From Nitrospira sp. (GTDB lineage: Bacteria; Nitrospirota; Nitrospiria; Nitrospirales; Nitrospiraceae), in assembly GCA_035968315.1 (NCBI GenBank), contig JAVYIN010000009.1, positions 124,001-188,000 on the forward strand: a stretch of DNA of 64,000 bases, written 5' to 3'. Position numbers and translations under genes: made by a program. The notes beneath the pieces are model-generated. The model did no database searches. It saw only the letters and a program-made list of their open reading frames with translations, and was not told the origin of the DNA. Numbering within the stretch: position 1 is the stretch's first letter; every line of letters begins with the position of its first letter. Below are positions 35,703-44,888 of the stretch, piece after piece.

Positions 35703-36188
35703 CTATTTCTTTTCCGCCGGTGGAATGTACTGATATTTCGGAGGAGGCGGCAACGCGCCCTGGCCCGGCGTCGCCGTGCTGCCACAATCAGGCGGACAGA
35801 TTTTCCCGCCCGCTGTGGCATCGGGAAAACCCGACTCCATCCGCTCCAGCTGGCATTGTGAGAGACGACCGCCATCCTGAGTCCCGCAACGGGCTGGAAC
35901 GGACGAACTGCCGACCTCCCGATATCCCTCAGGGCACGATCCGCACACCGGTAACATATTCGCGCCGAGCGGCACACATTGCACCAATGTCGGATCCCCG
36001 TCTTTACAAATGGCTGGAGCCTCGGTGACTCCCGTCATGGCATAGCCCTCGGGGCATTTCCCGCAGGTCTTGCGAATGCTTTTTGGCTCGGCCGACGCGT
36101 CATCTGCCAATACAAGATGCGGCGAGAACATGAGCCACGCGCCGAACATGAACAAGACGGTGCCCGTGCGCCACGATGTCACGATCAT
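35703..36188 (-). CDS. exported cysteine-rich protein between ruvA and ruvB
   Basis: A 161-aa protein with signal peptide (TVLFMFGAWLMFSPHLVLA, cleaved before DDASAE). The mature part has two similar Cys-rich units: RKTCGKCPEGYAMTG and VCGSCPEGYREVG, each followed by further single Cys (AICKDGD..VQC and ARCGTQD..SQC). A final CPPDCGS and a Pro/Lys-rich tail follow. Cysteines are even in number and likely form disulfides in the periplasm. Unrelated in role to its recombination neighbours as far as can be seen. Unrecognised family. Confidence 0.75.
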   Translation of the reverse strand: MIVTSWRTGTVLFMFGAWLMFSPHLVLADDASAEPKSIRKTCGKCPEGYAMTGVTEAPAICKDGDPTLVQCVPLGANMLPVCGSCPEGYREVGSSSVPARCGTQDGGRLSQCQLERMESGFPDATAGGKICPPDCGSTATPGQGALPPPPKYQYIPPAEKK

Positions 36189-36191
36189 GCA

Positions 36192-36800
36192 TTACCCCCT
36201 TGCTAGATCTTTCAAGGTCTCACGGATCAGCTCCTGCAAGCTGTGCGATTCCACGCTCGATTTCCGCACCCGCTTCAACGCGTCTTTGGCATCCTGAGCC
36301 CGGTATCCGAGATTCGTCAATGCAGAGAGGGCATCGTCAAATGTAGGATCTTGACCGGCAGGCACAACCTCGGAGGCGGCCGCCAAGGCGGGGTGCAGCT
36401 TCAACGCTTTGTCTTTGAGCTCCAGCACAATCCGGCCCGCAGTTTTTTTCCCGACCCCCGGCACGGTTTCCAGCTTGTCGACGTCCCCTGATTGAATCGC
36501 TGAGACAAGATCGGCCACAGGAAGCGCTGAAAGGATGCCCAAGGCCGACTTCGGACCGATCCCGGATACGCTTGTCAGCAGGACGAAGGCGTCTTTTTCC
36601 TGTTGCGTGACAAACCCGAACAACTGGATGGCATCCTCACGGACATGCGTGTGGATGCTCAGCGAGACGGTCTGATTGAGATCGGGCAGGTTATAAAAGG
36701 TGCTGAGAGGAACGAAGACTTCGTAGCCGACTCCCTGGACATCAAGGGCCAGGTGCGTCGGCGCCTTAAAGGCCAGTCGGCCTGTCAATAAGGCGATCAT
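36192..36800 (-). CDS. ruvA: Holliday junction branch migration protein RuvA
   Basis: A 202-aa junction-binding protein. N-terminal OB fold (MIALLTGRLAFKAPTHLALD, GVGYEVFVPLSTFYNL), two helix-hairpin-helix motifs (LLTSVSGIGPKSALGIL and LETVPGVGKKTAGRIVLEL), and a C-terminal RuvB-binding three-helix domain (DDALSALTNLGYRAQDAKDAL). Four bases separate it from the cysteine-rich gene. Confidence 0.95.
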   Translation of the reverse strand: MIALLTGRLAFKAPTHLALDVQGVGYEVFVPLSTFYNLPDLNQTVSLSIHTHVREDAIQLFGFVTQQEKDAFVLLTSVSGIGPKSALGILSALPVADLVSAIQSGDVDKLETVPGVGKKTAGRIVLELKDKALKLHPALAAASEVVPAGQDPTFDDALSALTNLGYRAQDAKDALKRVRKSSVESHSLQELIRETLKDLARG

Positions 36801-36839
36801 GTGTCGATCGTGGGGACTCCTGAATCTGGTGGACGGCCG

Positions 36840-37598
36840 TTATCCTGCTACTGCTGCCGCGATCTTTTCCATTATCTCGTCGGAAATGTCGAAGTTCGCG
36901 TGAACCTTTTGCACATCGTCATGTTCGTCCATGACTTCCATCAGCCGGAGCATTTGCTCGGCATCTTTCTCTTCCAGATGGACCGTGTTCTGCGGAATAT
37001 AGGTGATTTCCGCCGATGACGACTCGATCTTGGCATCGGTCAGCGCTTTCTTGACGGCTTCAAAATCGTGCGAATCGGTGATCACTTCAAAGTTCTTTTC
37101 ACCGACTTTCACATCTTCGGCCCCCGCATCAAGCGCCAGGGTCAGAAGGGTGTCCTCATCCACCTTGCCCTTCTCGATCGTAATCAGACCCTTCTTGTGG
37201 AATTGCCAGGCCACCGCCCCCGCTTCGGCCATGTTCCCATGATTCTTGGTAAAGAGGCTGCGAATCTCGGCTACGGTCCGGTTCCGGTTGTCACTGGTGA
37301 TTTCCAAAAAGACGGCTGTGCCGCCGGGCCCATAGCCTTCGAGCGCGAATTCTTCATAGGTCACGCCGGGAAGCTCTCCCGTGCCGCGCTGGATGGCCTT
37401 CTTCATCGTATCGCCCGGCATATTGGCTTCTTTAGCCTTGGCAATGGCCAGCCGCAGGCGAGGATTCCCGTCGGGGTCGCCGCCGGAGCGGGAAGCAATG
37501 GTCAGCTCTCGAATAATGCGCGTGAAAATCTTTCCGCGCTTGGCGTCTTGCGCGCCTTTGTGCCGCTTAATCGTCGCCCAATGACTATGGCCACCCAT
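36840..37598 (-). CDS. YebC/PmpR family protein
   Basis: A 252-aa protein of the YebC family. Signature start GGHSHWATIKRHKGAQDAKR and RIIRELTIASRSGGDP, then PGDTMKKAIQRGTGELPG and a conserved C-terminus DEHDDVQKVHANFDI. Members act on transcription (PmpR) or in translation of difficult sequences. The yebC-ruvA-ruvB order is common; ruvC, usual between them, is missing here. Confidence 0.93.
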   Translation of the reverse strand: MGGHSHWATIKRHKGAQDAKRGKIFTRIIRELTIASRSGGDPDGNPRLRLAIAKAKEANMPGDTMKKAIQRGTGELPGVTYEEFALEGYGPGGTAVFLEITSDNRNRTVAEIRSLFTKNHGNMAEAGAVAWQFHKKGLITIEKGKVDEDTLLTLALDAGAEDVKVGEKNFEVITDSHDFEAVKKALTDAKIESSSAEITYIPQNTVHLEEKDAEQMLRLMEVMDEHDDVQKVHANFDISDEIMEKIAAAVAG

Positions 37599-37734
37599 AT
37601 GAACTCCTCCTCTAAGTCAGCGACAATCTGGCTGATTAGAGCTCATCCTACTGCCTCAATCGCCGCAATGCGTTAGACCTAGCATAGGGCTTTCTAGGGT
37701 GTCAATCGGCGCGGCAAGGCGGAGAAGACTGAGA

Positions 37735-38487
37735 CTATTCGGAGTACAACAGGAGCTGCAGGCCGATCGCGAGTATGAATACCGCCCAGACAATTTCCCC
37801 TCTAGCGCGCGACCAGCTGAGGATTGAATCCAACCAGACAGAAACCAGCTTAGTCGAACCGGCCGAGATGGCCAACGTTCCCATGATTGCATGATCCAGC
37901 GCAATCTTCTGCGCGGACGGATGGGCTCCATGCGAATGGGCAAACAACATCAGCCCTCCGAGAATGGCAAAGGCAGGCAGTGGGGCCATCCATCCGGCAT
38001 GCACGACACGGTCGAGCCGTCGAAAGACCTCAATGAGCCCGACGGTCAATGACAACATCCCATACAGTTTATGCTGGAGAATTTCAGGGTCGTCTCCCCA
38101 AAATGTTTGCGCAAACGTCATAGGGCCGACCGGCCACGCCTGGTGATCGCTCCACACCAAGAGAAACACCCCCATCAGAATAAGTGCCCCGGGCAGCAGC
38201 ATACGCGCCCAGTTACCCGACGAAATCCGAAGGGCCGGTACCAATTCAGAAAGGCCGATCAGCAGGACAAAAAATCCCGCCAGATGATGGTTAAATTCCG
38301 AATAGGCGATACCTTCTTTTGATCCCTCCCAGCCATCGGAGGAAGAAGCCGAATCATGACCGTGGTGGGGTGCGGACTCACCAGTGACGTCCGGCGTCGG
38401 CTCATGATCTTGAGCGCCCAGCGGCGCCACGCACAGCAGGACAAACGCAGCCATGCATGACAGGCCACGCAGCCAAAGGGAGGCCAT
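37735..38487 (-). CDS. multi-pass membrane protein with His-rich periplasmic segment
   Basis: About 250 aa. Signal or first helix MASLWLRGLSCMAAFVLLC, then a His/Asp/Ser-rich stretch (APHHGHDSASSSD) and about six membrane helices (HLAGFFVLLIGLSELVPAL, LLPGALILMGVFLLVW, FAILGGLMLFAHSHG, IVWAVFILAIGLQLLL). The scattered His (HHGHD, HSHGAH) hint at copper or other metal handling. The reading frame continues to 38583, but that part carries the terminator of the upstream gene, so I start at 38487. Function unknown. Confidence 0.65.
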   Translation of the reverse strand: MASLWLRGLSCMAAFVLLCVAPLGAQDHEPTPDVTGESAPHHGHDSASSSDGWEGSKEGIAYSEFNHHLAGFFVLLIGLSELVPALRISSGNWARMLLPGALILMGVFLLVWSDHQAWPVGPMTFAQTFWGDDPEILQHKLYGMLSLTVGLIEVFRRLDRVVHAGWMAPLPAFAILGGLMLFAHSHGAHPSAQKIALDHAIMGTLAISAGSTKLVSVWLDSILSWSRARGEIVWAVFILAIGLQLLLYSE

Positions 38488-38527
38488 CCTCTGTTGCCGG
38501 AATCGCCGAAAGAATGCGTATAAAGGA

Positions 38528-38557
38528 AAGGCCCATCCGGACTGCCGGATGGGCCTT
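38528..38557 (-). terminator. intrinsic terminator of the zinc-ribbon/PCP_red gene
   Basis: A perfect 13-bp stem, AAGGCCCATCCGG / CCGGATGGGCCTT, with a 4-nt loop. On the reverse strand it is followed by TTTCCTTTAT. It begins 34 bp after the stop of the gene at 38591. Confidence 0.85.
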
Positions 38558-38590
38558 GGCAAGGCTTGGTCTCTATCGCCCATATTGTTT

Positions 38591-39346
38591 TTACATAAAC
38601 TTCATGAACTTGTCTTTGGTCTCGTCCATCACTTGGGCCGTAATCGTAGCCAAGCCACGCTCTTTAGCCACCCGTTCGATTTCCTTTCGGGCCATCGGCC
38701 GGATGAAATCGGGGATGTTGTCCAACCGCTGTTCCGCCTCGCGAGACCAGGTCATCCCGTTGGGCGAATCGTTCTTGGAGTCATCCATGACCTGGAGCGT
38801 GATGGACGTGAATCCGTTCTTCCTGGCATAGGCTTCGACGCTGCTCTGCACCATCGGCTTCACAAAGGCCGGCAACCGGTCGAGCTTTTCTTTCGCGTCG
38901 GCGGTCCAGGTAAACTCCGACGAGGCTGGAGCGGCCGCGCCTGGCTTGCCGCCGGTCGTCAGCCCCATTTCCGCAACCATGGCGGAGAAGGGACAGCCGC
39001 CGCTGGCTTTCTCGCCCGGCTTGGCAGCCGTCGGAGCGGCCGCTGAAGCTACCGGCTGCCCCCCTTGAATCTTCTCGTTCAGATAGGCGCCCATCTGCCC
39101 GGCACCGGCCAAAGCTTCATCCTTGAGTGTTCCTCTGGTCATCTCGAAGGGTTCGGCGGCAACCGTCCGCCCGCCCAACTTCACACCCAGCGAACTGACC
39201 ATTTGCGTTTCGCCCGGATTGGTTACCATGGAAAACTTGGCATTGCAGGACGGGCAGCCGAAAAAGACGCCAAGGGAGCCTTCACCGGGCTTCTCGACCT
39301 TTTCAAAATTCATATAGGTTTCACAGTTCAAACAGACAAATTTCAT
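38591..39346 (-). CDS. zinc-ribbon protein with two PCP_red-like domains
   Basis: A 251-aa soluble protein. N-terminal zinc ribbon: KFVCLNCETYMNF and FFGCPSCNAKF, four cysteines. A linker rich in Ala/Pro (QPVASAAAPTAAKPGEKA) and a further Cys in GGCPFSAMV follow. The C-terminal half has two PCP_red-like repeats: FTWTADAKEKLDRLP and MTWSREAEQRLDNIP, each with a helix of AxKNGF/KERGLATIT type. It shares this domain with the four-copy protein at 23480. Upstream of it lies an Mrp-type Fe-S carrier gene on the same strand, 25 bp away, a likely operon. Confidence 0.8.
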   Translation of the reverse strand: MKFVCLNCETYMNFEKVEKPGEGSLGVFFGCPSCNAKFSMVTNPGETQMVSSLGVKLGGRTVAAEPFEMTRGTLKDEALAGAGQMGAYLNEKIQGGQPVASAAAPTAAKPGEKASGGCPFSAMVAEMGLTTGGKPGAAAPASSEFTWTADAKEKLDRLPAFVKPMVQSSVEAYARKNGFTSITLQVMDDSKNDSPNGMTWSREAEQRLDNIPDFIRPMARKEIERVAKERGLATITAQVMDETKDKFMKFM

Positions 39347-39371
39347 AGTAACTCCTCCCGCATCCCTCTCA

Positions 39372-40292
39372 TTACAGCTTATCCGCTAACACCTTCTTGT
39401 AATCGAGCAAGGTGCGGATACGACCGGCGATTTCTTGATACCGTTGAATGGTCGGATAGGTTTCGTCGAGCAGCGGCTGGCCCTTGTCAAACGTGCGGGC
39501 GAGTTTCCGATCGAACGGAACCCTCCCGAGGAGCGGAAGGTCGAGCGCCTCGCACATCGCTTCGGTATTGCCTTCAAACAGCTCGTTGACTTCACCACAG
39601 GACGGACAGCGGTACTCGCTCATATTTTCGACGATGCCGAGGACCTTGATCCCCATGTCACGGGCATACGTCACCGATTTCTGCACCACGTCGGACGCCA
39701 CTTCCGACGGCGTCGTCACGACAATCGCCCCAGCCAAGTCCGGGATAAATCCCGCAATCACCGGCGGCTTATCCGCGGCGGCGCCAGGAGGCAGGTCGGC
39801 CAGCAGGTAATCCAGCTCGCCCCAGATCACGTCGGCGAGAAACTCCCGGATAACATTCATTTCCATCAGCCCGAGCCAGACCGGACTGACGTCCATTGGC
39901 CCCTTCCACCGGACCGGCGACGCGTCGCCGAGAAAGAAGTCCATCGACGCCACTTTCAAGCCCAGCGGACCAACGGGAGGAATAGCTCCGGCAGGCGTCA
40001 TGGTCAGGGTTTGGCCGTGCAGGCCCAGCATGCGAGGCACACAGGGACCGTTCAAATCCACATCGAGCAGTCCGACCCTGCCTCCCTGGCGGGCAAAGGC
40101 CAGGGCCAGGTTGACGGTCGTCATACTCTTGCCAACGCCGCCCTTCCCGCTCATCACGGCGATCTTGTATTTAATGCCCGCCATACGGGCATGCACCTGC
40201 TTGGTTTGCTCGGTAATCTGCTGAACGACCTTGGCGTCGTCCGAATATTTGAGCTTGCCGAGGATGGCTTTGAGGTCCTTTTCAGGAGCCAT
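39372..40292 (-). CDS. Mrp/NBP35 family ATP-binding iron-sulfur carrier
   Basis: A 306-aa P-loop NTPase of the Mrp/ApbC group. Walker A with deviant lysine: VMSGKGGVGKSMTTVNLALA. VGLLDVDLNGPCVPRMLGLH and LDYLLADLPPGAAADKPPVI follow. A C-terminal CPSCGEVNELFEG gives the CxxC that bridges a 4Fe-4S cluster in the homodimer. The usual N-terminal MIP18-like domain of Mrp is replaced by about 35 residues. It moves Fe-S clusters to target proteins. Co-transcribed with the zinc-ribbon/PCP_red gene. Confidence 0.9.
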   Translation of the reverse strand: MAPEKDLKAILGKLKYSDDAKVVQQITEQTKQVHARMAGIKYKIAVMSGKGGVGKSMTTVNLALAFARQGGRVGLLDVDLNGPCVPRMLGLHGQTLTMTPAGAIPPVGPLGLKVASMDFFLGDASPVRWKGPMDVSPVWLGLMEMNVIREFLADVIWGELDYLLADLPPGAAADKPPVIAGFIPDLAGAIVVTTPSEVASDVVQKSVTYARDMGIKVLGIVENMSEYRCPSCGEVNELFEGNTEAMCEALDLPLLGRVPFDRKLARTFDKGQPLLDETYPTIQRYQEIAGRIRTLLDYKKVLADKL

Positions 40293-40429
40293 AATACGTC
40301 CTTTTTGTGCAGGCTAAACCGATGAAACGGTACCGTAACACAGCGGTTTCTGGGGAGTCAAACCAAGCAAAAGAGGGGGGTCCAGGAGGAACAGGAACCG
40401 ACGGCTCCTCTCTCCCGGAGACTCCCTGA

Positions 40430-42280
40430 CTAAATCGAGTATTGGAAGGTCGGCTTGGCGCCGATCGCCTGAGCCAGCACTCCCCGCTTCTTGAGCTCGT
40501 CCATAATTTGTTTCGTGGCCGCATCGAAATCGGTCGGTCCGCTCAAAACGATGTCGGTGTTCGGTGGCGGCTCTTCGTTCGTTTTGGTCATGTGAACGGC
40601 AATCACGGGAGCCGGGTGAACCAGCGTTCTGATCGCTTGGGCCGCATCTTTATATGCAAGACCGAACGGATTGGTGGTCGACACCACGATCAACCCGGTG
40701 TCGATCAAGAGACGGGCCACCTCGCCGTAGCGCCGTGCCATCTCGTCGGTCTGCCCACGCTCTTCCTCGGACAGGTCGGCATCGAGCCCGCGCCGTAGAT
40801 TTTCCCCGTCGAGCAAGTAGGCGTGGCGCCCATCCGCGACCAGCCGCGTTTCCAGCTTTTTGGCGAGGAAGGATTTCCCCGTATGCCGCCCTCCGGTAAA
40901 CAGCACAATCGCGGGGCGGTGGCCATACTGCTGCGCACGATCTTCCACGCCGACCTCGCCCTTCACCCAGGCAAAGTCTCTGCGGCGGGCCTCTTCACGG
41001 AGCGATTCCTGATCGTCATGCACCAGCTCCGTCACAATACCGCCGCCGGCAATGTCATACTCGTCAACCAAGACAAACCGGCCGGTGGCTTCAAACGAGG
41101 CGGAGAGATCAAACGCCACCGGCGCCTTCGTGCGCAAGGTGAGCTCTGCCACCTGGTTCTTATTGACGGTCGCGCTCCCTTGCTGTTGGGCCAAGTCCAT
41201 CGTATCGATGATGCGGTGGATCGCCGAGACTTCGCAGTCCACCTCTTTGGTCGCCACGCGCAATTGATACTTCCGGCCCCGTTCCAGCGGACGCTTCCCC
41301 AGCCAAAACACATTCGCGCGGAACGCGGTGGACACCAGCGGCAGCGTCTCCTGATGCGTAGCCACTTCTCCACGCTCCACAAAGATCTGCTCATCGAGCG
41401 TAATCCCGACCGATTGCCCGGCGTGCGACTCCGTGAGAGGCGGATCGACATTGAAGGCTTCTATGGAACTGATATTGGCGCGCTTGTTCGAGGGAGAAAA
41501 CACGAGATGGTCGCCAACCCTCAAGGTGCCGGCCGTAATACGGCCCGTGATGATCCGTCGGGCATCGAACTTATAGACGTCTTGCACCGGCAGCCGCAGC
41601 GGCTGCTGCGACCGTGGCGGCTCTTTCTTGAAAAGGCTCAATGTGTCCAGCACCGTCGGGCCGGTGTACCAAGGCATCTTGTCGCTGCGATTGGCGATGT
41701 TGTCGCCCATCTTGGCGCTGACCGGGATGATCCGCTCCGGCACCGCCTTGAACTGCCCGAGAAACTCCCGGTACTCTTTTTCGATCCCGTCAAAGACATC
41801 CTGCCGATACCCGACGAGATCCATCTTATTGACGACCACGGCGAACTGGCGCACGCCGAGCAAGGAGAGCAGATACCCGTGCTTCTTCGACTGCTCCTTC
41901 ACTCCCTCAAGGGCATCGATCAAGAGCAGCGCCGCTTCCGCCCGCGCCGCTCCGGAGATCATGTTCTTGAGAAACTCTTTATGGCCCGGGGCATCGATGA
42001 TGATGTACTGGCGCCCCTTCCAGATGAAGAACGTCCGCGCGGTATCGATTGTAATGCCTTGTTCCTGCTCTTCAAGGAAGGCATCAAACAAAAAGGCGTA
42101 CTCAAATTCCTTGCCTTGCTGGCGGCAGATGGCCTGCACCTTCTCCAATTTGCCGTCGGGCAATGAGCCGGTGTCGGCATAGAGCCGGCCCAACAGCGTG
42201 GACTTGCCATGATCGACATGCCCGACAATGACGATGTTTAGATTTTCAGATGGCTTCGAGGGAACATTTTCTAAACTCAT
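40430..42280 (-). CDS. cysN: sulfate adenylyltransferase large subunit fused to an APS-kinase-like domain
   Basis: A 616-aa protein. GTPase part at residues about 10-230: [45 protein letters not shown] and [10 protein letters not shown]. Beta-barrel domains follow to about 440. With CysD it makes APS from sulfate and ATP. The C-terminal 165 residues resemble APS kinase: [19 protein letters not shown] keeps a P-loop and [15 protein letters not shown] the substrate motif, but the usual GLSGAGKST is changed and the KGLYKKAR segment is missing. The stop of this gene ends the cys operon. Confidence 0.9.
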   Translation of the reverse strand: MSLENVPSKPSENLNIVIVGHVDHGKSTLLGRLYADTGSLPDGKLEKVQAICRQQGKEFEYAFLFDAFLEEQEQGITIDTARTFFIWKGRQYIIIDAPGHKEFLKNMISGAARAEAALLLIDALEGVKEQSKKHGYLLSLLGVRQFAVVVNKMDLVGYRQDVFDGIEKEYREFLGQFKAVPERIIPVSAKMGDNIANRSDKMPWYTGPTVLDTLSLFKKEPPRSQQPLRLPVQDVYKFDARRIITGRITAGTLRVGDHLVFSPSNKRANISSIEAFNVDPPLTESHAGQSVGITLDEQIFVERGEVATHQETLPLVSTAFRANVFWLGKRPLERGRKYQLRVATKEVDCEVSAIHRIIDTMDLAQQQGSATVNKNQVAELTLRTKAPVAFDLSASFEATGRFVLVDEYDIAGGGIVTELVHDDQESLREEARRRDFAWVKGEVGVEDRAQQYGHRPAIVLFTGGRHTGKSFLAKKLETRLVADGRHAYLLDGENLRRGLDADLSEEERGQTDEMARRYGEVARLLIDTGLIVVSTTNPFGLAYKDAAQAIRTLVHPAPVIAVHMTKTNEEPPPNTDIVLSGPTDFDAATKQIMDELKKRGVLAQAIGAKPTFQYSI

Positions 42281-42282
42281 GG

Positions 42283-43080
42283 CTACATGTACCCGTCCTT
42301 CCGCAGTAACTCCATCCCGCGCCCTTCGTCCTGCGCGCGGCCTGACCGCTCAGCCACCGTCGTGCGGCGCAATTCGTCGATGATGTCGTCCACCGTCTTC
42401 GCCGTCGACTTGATCGGGGTCGTGCAGGGAGCACAGCCGAGGCTGCGATAGCGCGTCCCGTCGCCCTTGTCGAGATACAAGTCGATGAACGGAATGTTCT
42501 CGTACTTGATGTATTCCCAGATGTTGATCTCGGTCCAATCCAGCAACGGATGGATGCGGATATGCGTGCCGGGTGGGAACGAGGTCTTGTACTGATCCCA
42601 GAGCTCCGGCGGCTGATCGCGGAAATCCCAGTCGCCATGCTTGTCGCGTGGCGAGAAATACCGTTCTTTCGCCCGCGTCCCTTCTTCGTCGGCCCGCACC
42701 CCGAGGATGATCCCGGTATAGCCCTTCTGTTCGATCAGCTGCTTCAACCCGTTCGTCTTGAGCGCCGTGCAGCAGGCCACCCGTCCCATCGACGGGTTCA
42801 TTCCCGCCGCCAAGGCTTCCTTGTTTTGCCCGACGACCAGATCCAGCCGCCACTCACGCGCCAGCCGGTCGCGATATTCGATCATGGCGGGAATTTTGTA
42901 GCTCGTGTCGACATGCAGCAAGGGGAAGGGCACATGCCCGAAAAACGCCTTGCGCGCGAGCCAGAGCAGGACCGTGGAATCCTTGCCCATCGACCAGAGC
43001 ATCCCCAGATTGTCGAAATGTTTGTAGGCTTCTCGAAGAATGTAGACGCTTTGATCTTCCAATTGCCGAAGATGTTTCAC
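42283..43080 (-). CDS. cysD: sulfate adenylyltransferase small subunit
   Basis: A 265-aa PP-loop ATP pyrophosphatase, partner of CysN. The PP-loop sits in [23 protein letters not shown]/sulfate residues are in [20 protein letters not shown] and [18 protein letters not shown]. The C-terminus has [20 protein letters not shown] and [20 protein letters not shown], typical of CysD. It starts at a GTG (43080) after a GGG-containing region; no ATG fits. Two bases separate it from cysN. Confidence 0.93.
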   Translation of the reverse strand: MKHLRQLEDQSVYILREAYKHFDNLGMLWSMGKDSTVLLWLARKAFFGHVPFPLLHVDTSYKIPAMIEYRDRLAREWRLDLVVGQNKEALAAGMNPSMGRVACCTALKTNGLKQLIEQKGYTGIILGVRADEEGTRAKERYFSPRDKHGDWDFRDQPPELWDQYKTSFPPGTHIRIHPLLDWTEINIWEYIKYENIPFIDLYLDKGDGTRYRSLGCAPCTTPIKSTAKTVDDIIDELRRTTVAERSGRAQDEGRGMELLRKDGYM

Positions 43081-43099
43081 GACTGCCGACCCTTTCCGT

Positions 43100-44152
43100 T
43101 TATGCCCGCTTGCCTGCCGCAAGCGGCGCCTGCACCAGCTCATCCAGCTTGCGCGCCGCCGCGCCGCCTTCGAGGGCCGCGCGGGCGATCGGCAAGCAAG
43201 CCGGCAGCGACGTCCCCTTTCCGGCGGCATAGAGCAGCATCGCCGCGTTCATGAGCACCCAATCTTTTTGTCCACCCGGCACCTGATTCTGAATCAACCG
43301 CCGCAAAAGATCCGCTTCCTTGTCCCGCTGATCCGGCGGGAACCCGGCCATCTCGCGGGAGGTACAGAGGCCCATGCCGAAATCCTTCGGGGTAATGCCC
43401 AGCGGGGTGATGCGCTCATCACGCAATTCCAGCACCCGGGTCGCCGCGGCGCCGGACAATTCCGGATCTCCCTCGACCCCGCGGATCACGAATCCGCGCG
43501 GACAGGCCAGCATGCGGAGCACCTCGGCGGTCTTTTCGAAATGCGGCGGATGGGACAATCCGACCACTTGCGCGGACGCGCGTCCCGGATTGAGCAGCCG
43601 CGCGATGGGATGAAACATATTGCGCACGCCCAATTCCTGACGCATTTCCAAAAACCGGTAGATCGGCGGATGGTAGAGGCCAATGTCGAGATAGGCGAAG
43701 CCCTTCTTCGTCAATTCCTCCGCCGCCACTTTGGGCTCCAGATCGATAGGGACGCCCATGGCTTTCAACACCCCGGCGCTCCCGGGACGGCCGGGGATGC
43801 CATCGTAGCCATGCATCAACACCGCCGCCCCGCTGGCTGTCGCGACAATGGCCGCCGCAATGAGCGCGTGAAACGTATCCTGTTTGCCGGCATAGGTCGG
43901 CACATCCACCAACGCCAACGACTTCGGAATCGACAGAGGCGGCACATATTGGCGCGCGGTCGCGGTAAACGCCGCCAGCTCCGTGACCGACTCCATTTTG
44001 AACCGCATGGCAATCAGAAAAGCCCCGACCTGAGCCGGAGTCACCCCGCCCTCGATGAGAAGCTTCATGGCCTGTTTGGATTCGTCCCACGTCAGATCCT
44101 TCGAAACCTTGGGGCCTTGAGCAATTTTTGCGAGATAGTCTTGAATTGGCAT
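43100..44152 (-). CDS. TrpD2-like protein (anthranilate phosphoribosyltransferase fold, YbiB-type)
   Basis: A 350-aa protein of the nucleoside/anthranilate phosphoribosyltransferase fold. An N-terminal helical domain ([40 protein letters not shown]) is followed by the alpha/beta domain. Where TrpD has the GTGGD pyrophosphate motif, this protein reads [34 protein letters not shown] matches the second TrpD motif loosely. It therefore is unlikely to make phosphoribosyl-anthranilate. It is embedded between cysH and cysD, one base from cysH. A link to sulfate assimilation is inferred from position only. Confidence 0.82.
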   Translation of the reverse strand: MPIQDYLAKIAQGPKVSKDLTWDESKQAMKLLIEGGVTPAQVGAFLIAMRFKMESVTELAAFTATARQYVPPLSIPKSLALVDVPTYAGKQDTFHALIAAAIVATASGAAVLMHGYDGIPGRPGSAGVLKAMGVPIDLEPKVAAEELTKKGFAYLDIGLYHPPIYRFLEMRQELGVRNMFHPIARLLNPGRASAQVVGLSHPPHFEKTAEVLRMLACPRGFVIRGVEGDPELSGAAATRVLELRDERITPLGITPKDFGMGLCTSREMAGFPPDQRDKEADLLRRLIQNQVPGGQKDWVLMNAAMLLYAAGKGTSLPACLPIARAALEGGAAARKLDELVQAPLAAGKRA

Positions 44153-44153
44153 A

Positions 44154-44870
44154 TTACGTTTTGTGTAGTCCGCACTCCGTTTTTGTAAAATTCTTCCACC
44201 GGCCGGCACGCGGATCTTCACCCGGCGCCACAGGCGCCGTGCAATACGTACATCCGATGCTGGGATAATTCTGATCGTGCAAGGGATTGTACGGCACTTC
44301 ATAGACCTTGATGTACGTCCAGACCTCGGCCCAGGTCCAGCGAGCCAAGGGATTCACCTTCACCAATTGAAATTTGCTGTCCCACTCGATCACCGCCGCA
44401 TTCGCCCTTGTCGGGGATTGATCCCGACGGATGCCGGTGATCCAGGCATCGAAGCCTTTGAGCACGCGCGTGAGCGGCTCCACTTTCCGCAACTGGCAAC
44501 AGCGATCCGGCTCTGTGGACCAGAGCGCCTGGCCATATTGCGCCGCCTGCTGCTCCGGCGTCAGCAGCGACTTCACCTGAATCACCTGCTCGGGCTTGAG
44601 CCCATACCGTTCAACGATCCGGTCCCGCGTCGCATAGGTTTCAGGAAAGAGAAAATCCGTATCCAAGTAGAACAGCGGGATCGATGGATCGATGCGATGC
44701 ACCATATCGACCAGCACCACATCCTCTGCGCCAAAACTGCAGGCCACAACGATCTTCGGCGCAAACCGCTTGACCGCTTCCGCCAACAGGTCTTGCGGCT
44801 GCCGGGACTCGAACGCGTCGCTCACGCGTTTCAATTCCGCAATCATCTCCGGACTTCCAAGCCTAGTCAT
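44154..44870 (-). CDS. cysH: adenylyl-sulfate (APS) reductase
   Basis: A 238-aa PP-loop reductase turning APS into sulfite. The PP-loop-like site is VACSFGAEDVVLVDMV. Two cysteine pairs, DRCCQLRKVEPL and GCTYCTAPVAPGEDPRAGRW, are those that bind the 4Fe-4S cluster in APS-type enzymes, as opposed to cluster-free PAPS reductases. The C-terminal ECGLHKT carries the catalytic cysteine. It lies 18 bp after the sulfite reductase gene. The APS specificity means no PAPS is needed. Confidence 0.94.
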   Translation of the reverse strand: MTRLGSPEMIAELKRVSDAFESRQPQDLLAEAVKRFAPKIVVACSFGAEDVVLVDMVHRIDPSIPLFYLDTDFLFPETYATRDRIVERYGLKPEQVIQVKSLLTPEQQAAQYGQALWSTEPDRCCQLRKVEPLTRVLKGFDAWITGIRRDQSPTRANAAVIEWDSKFQLVKVNPLARWTWAEVWTYIKVYEVPYNPLHDQNYPSIGCTYCTAPVAPGEDPRAGRWKNFTKTECGLHKT

Positions 44871-44888
44871 CGTGTTCCCGTCATTTCC

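Noticed and set aside
40823-42166. Plus-strand frame of 447 codons
   Set aside because: Antisense to cysN; no motif or start signal.
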